The notes below the pieces were generated by a model, which was not told the DNA's origin, did no database searches, and saw only the letters and a program-made list of their open reading frames with translations. Positions 5,400-5,435 of a stretch of 5,435 nt of DNA are shown here, one piece after another. Each line of letters opens with the position of its first letter. Within the stretch, counting starts at the first letter, position 1. The translations under genes and the position numbers were made by a program. The DNA is from Flammeovirgaceae bacterium (lineage in GTDB: Bacteria; Bacteroidota; Bacteroidia; Cytophagales; Cyclobacteriaceae): assembly GCA_003228395.1 (NCBI GenBank), contig QIDJ01000184.1:1-5435 (forward strand), written 5' to 3'.

Positions 5400-5435
5400 A
5401 TGACCAGACTCGTCTTCCGTAATGTCTATGAAAAA
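5400..5435 (+). CDS. Possible 5' end of a gene cut by the window edge
   Basis: An ATG at 5400 opens 12 codons (M-T-R-L-V-F-R-N-V-Y-E-K) to the end of the window. An alternative start in another frame is ATG 5422 or 5428, where ATGAAAAA looks like many Bacteroidota gene starts. Upstream, TTTG (5347-5350) and TAACTTATG (5374-5382) loosely recall -33/-7 promoter elements with a 23-base spacer. Too little is present to identify a product or choose the frame. Confidence 0.2.
   Translation, partial: MTRLVFRNVYEK

Overview
The window looks like a chromosomal accessory stretch from a Bacteroidota-like bacterium (phylum-level guess only). Three things suggest this. The coding starts lack clear Shine-Dalgarno sequences. 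There is a secreted formylglycine-type sulfatase. The CBS, metallo-beta-lactamase and O-methyltransferase proteins have a flavour familiar from marine Bacteroidota. No rRNA, tRNA, CRISPR array or intact mobile element is visible.

Layout. Positions 25-972 (minus) hold an intact atypical SDR / NAD-dependent epimerase-like gene. Just upstream on the same strand, 1021-1563 encodes a secreted metallo-beta-lactamase-fold protein that has lost two internal blocks, including its zinc-binding core, yet keeps one open frame. Positions 1658-2112 (plus) read as a decayed acetoacetate-decarboxylase-family gene: an N-terminal piece, a missing middle with the catalytic lysine, and a C-terminal piece cut by a TGA. 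Positions 2129-3577 (plus) hold an intact exported sulfatase with a complete C-S-P-S-R motif. After an AT-rich gap come two partial copies of a class I SAM-dependent O-methyltransferase, 3817-4263 and 5003-5335. They share a 63-bp segment (57 of 63 bases identical) and flank a possible transposase tail (4283-4435) and an intact two-CBS-domain gene (4406-4888, minus). A further gene may begin at the right edge.

How it fits together. Only three genes look intact: the SDR, the sulfatase and the CBS protein. The SDR and the metallo-beta-lactamase remnant probably share a transcript. The sulfatase may once have followed the decarboxylase-like gene on one transcript, since the gap is only 16 bp. 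I see no coherent pathway. The strongest theme is gene erosion: three enzyme families have each lost their central catalytic segment while keeping recognisable ends. In the right third this comes with a duplicated methyltransferase segment and a possible insertion-sequence trace. I do not see a convincing new multi-gene system; the items worth checking are the two-deletion metallo-beta-lactamase frame and the repeat-bounded CBS segment.
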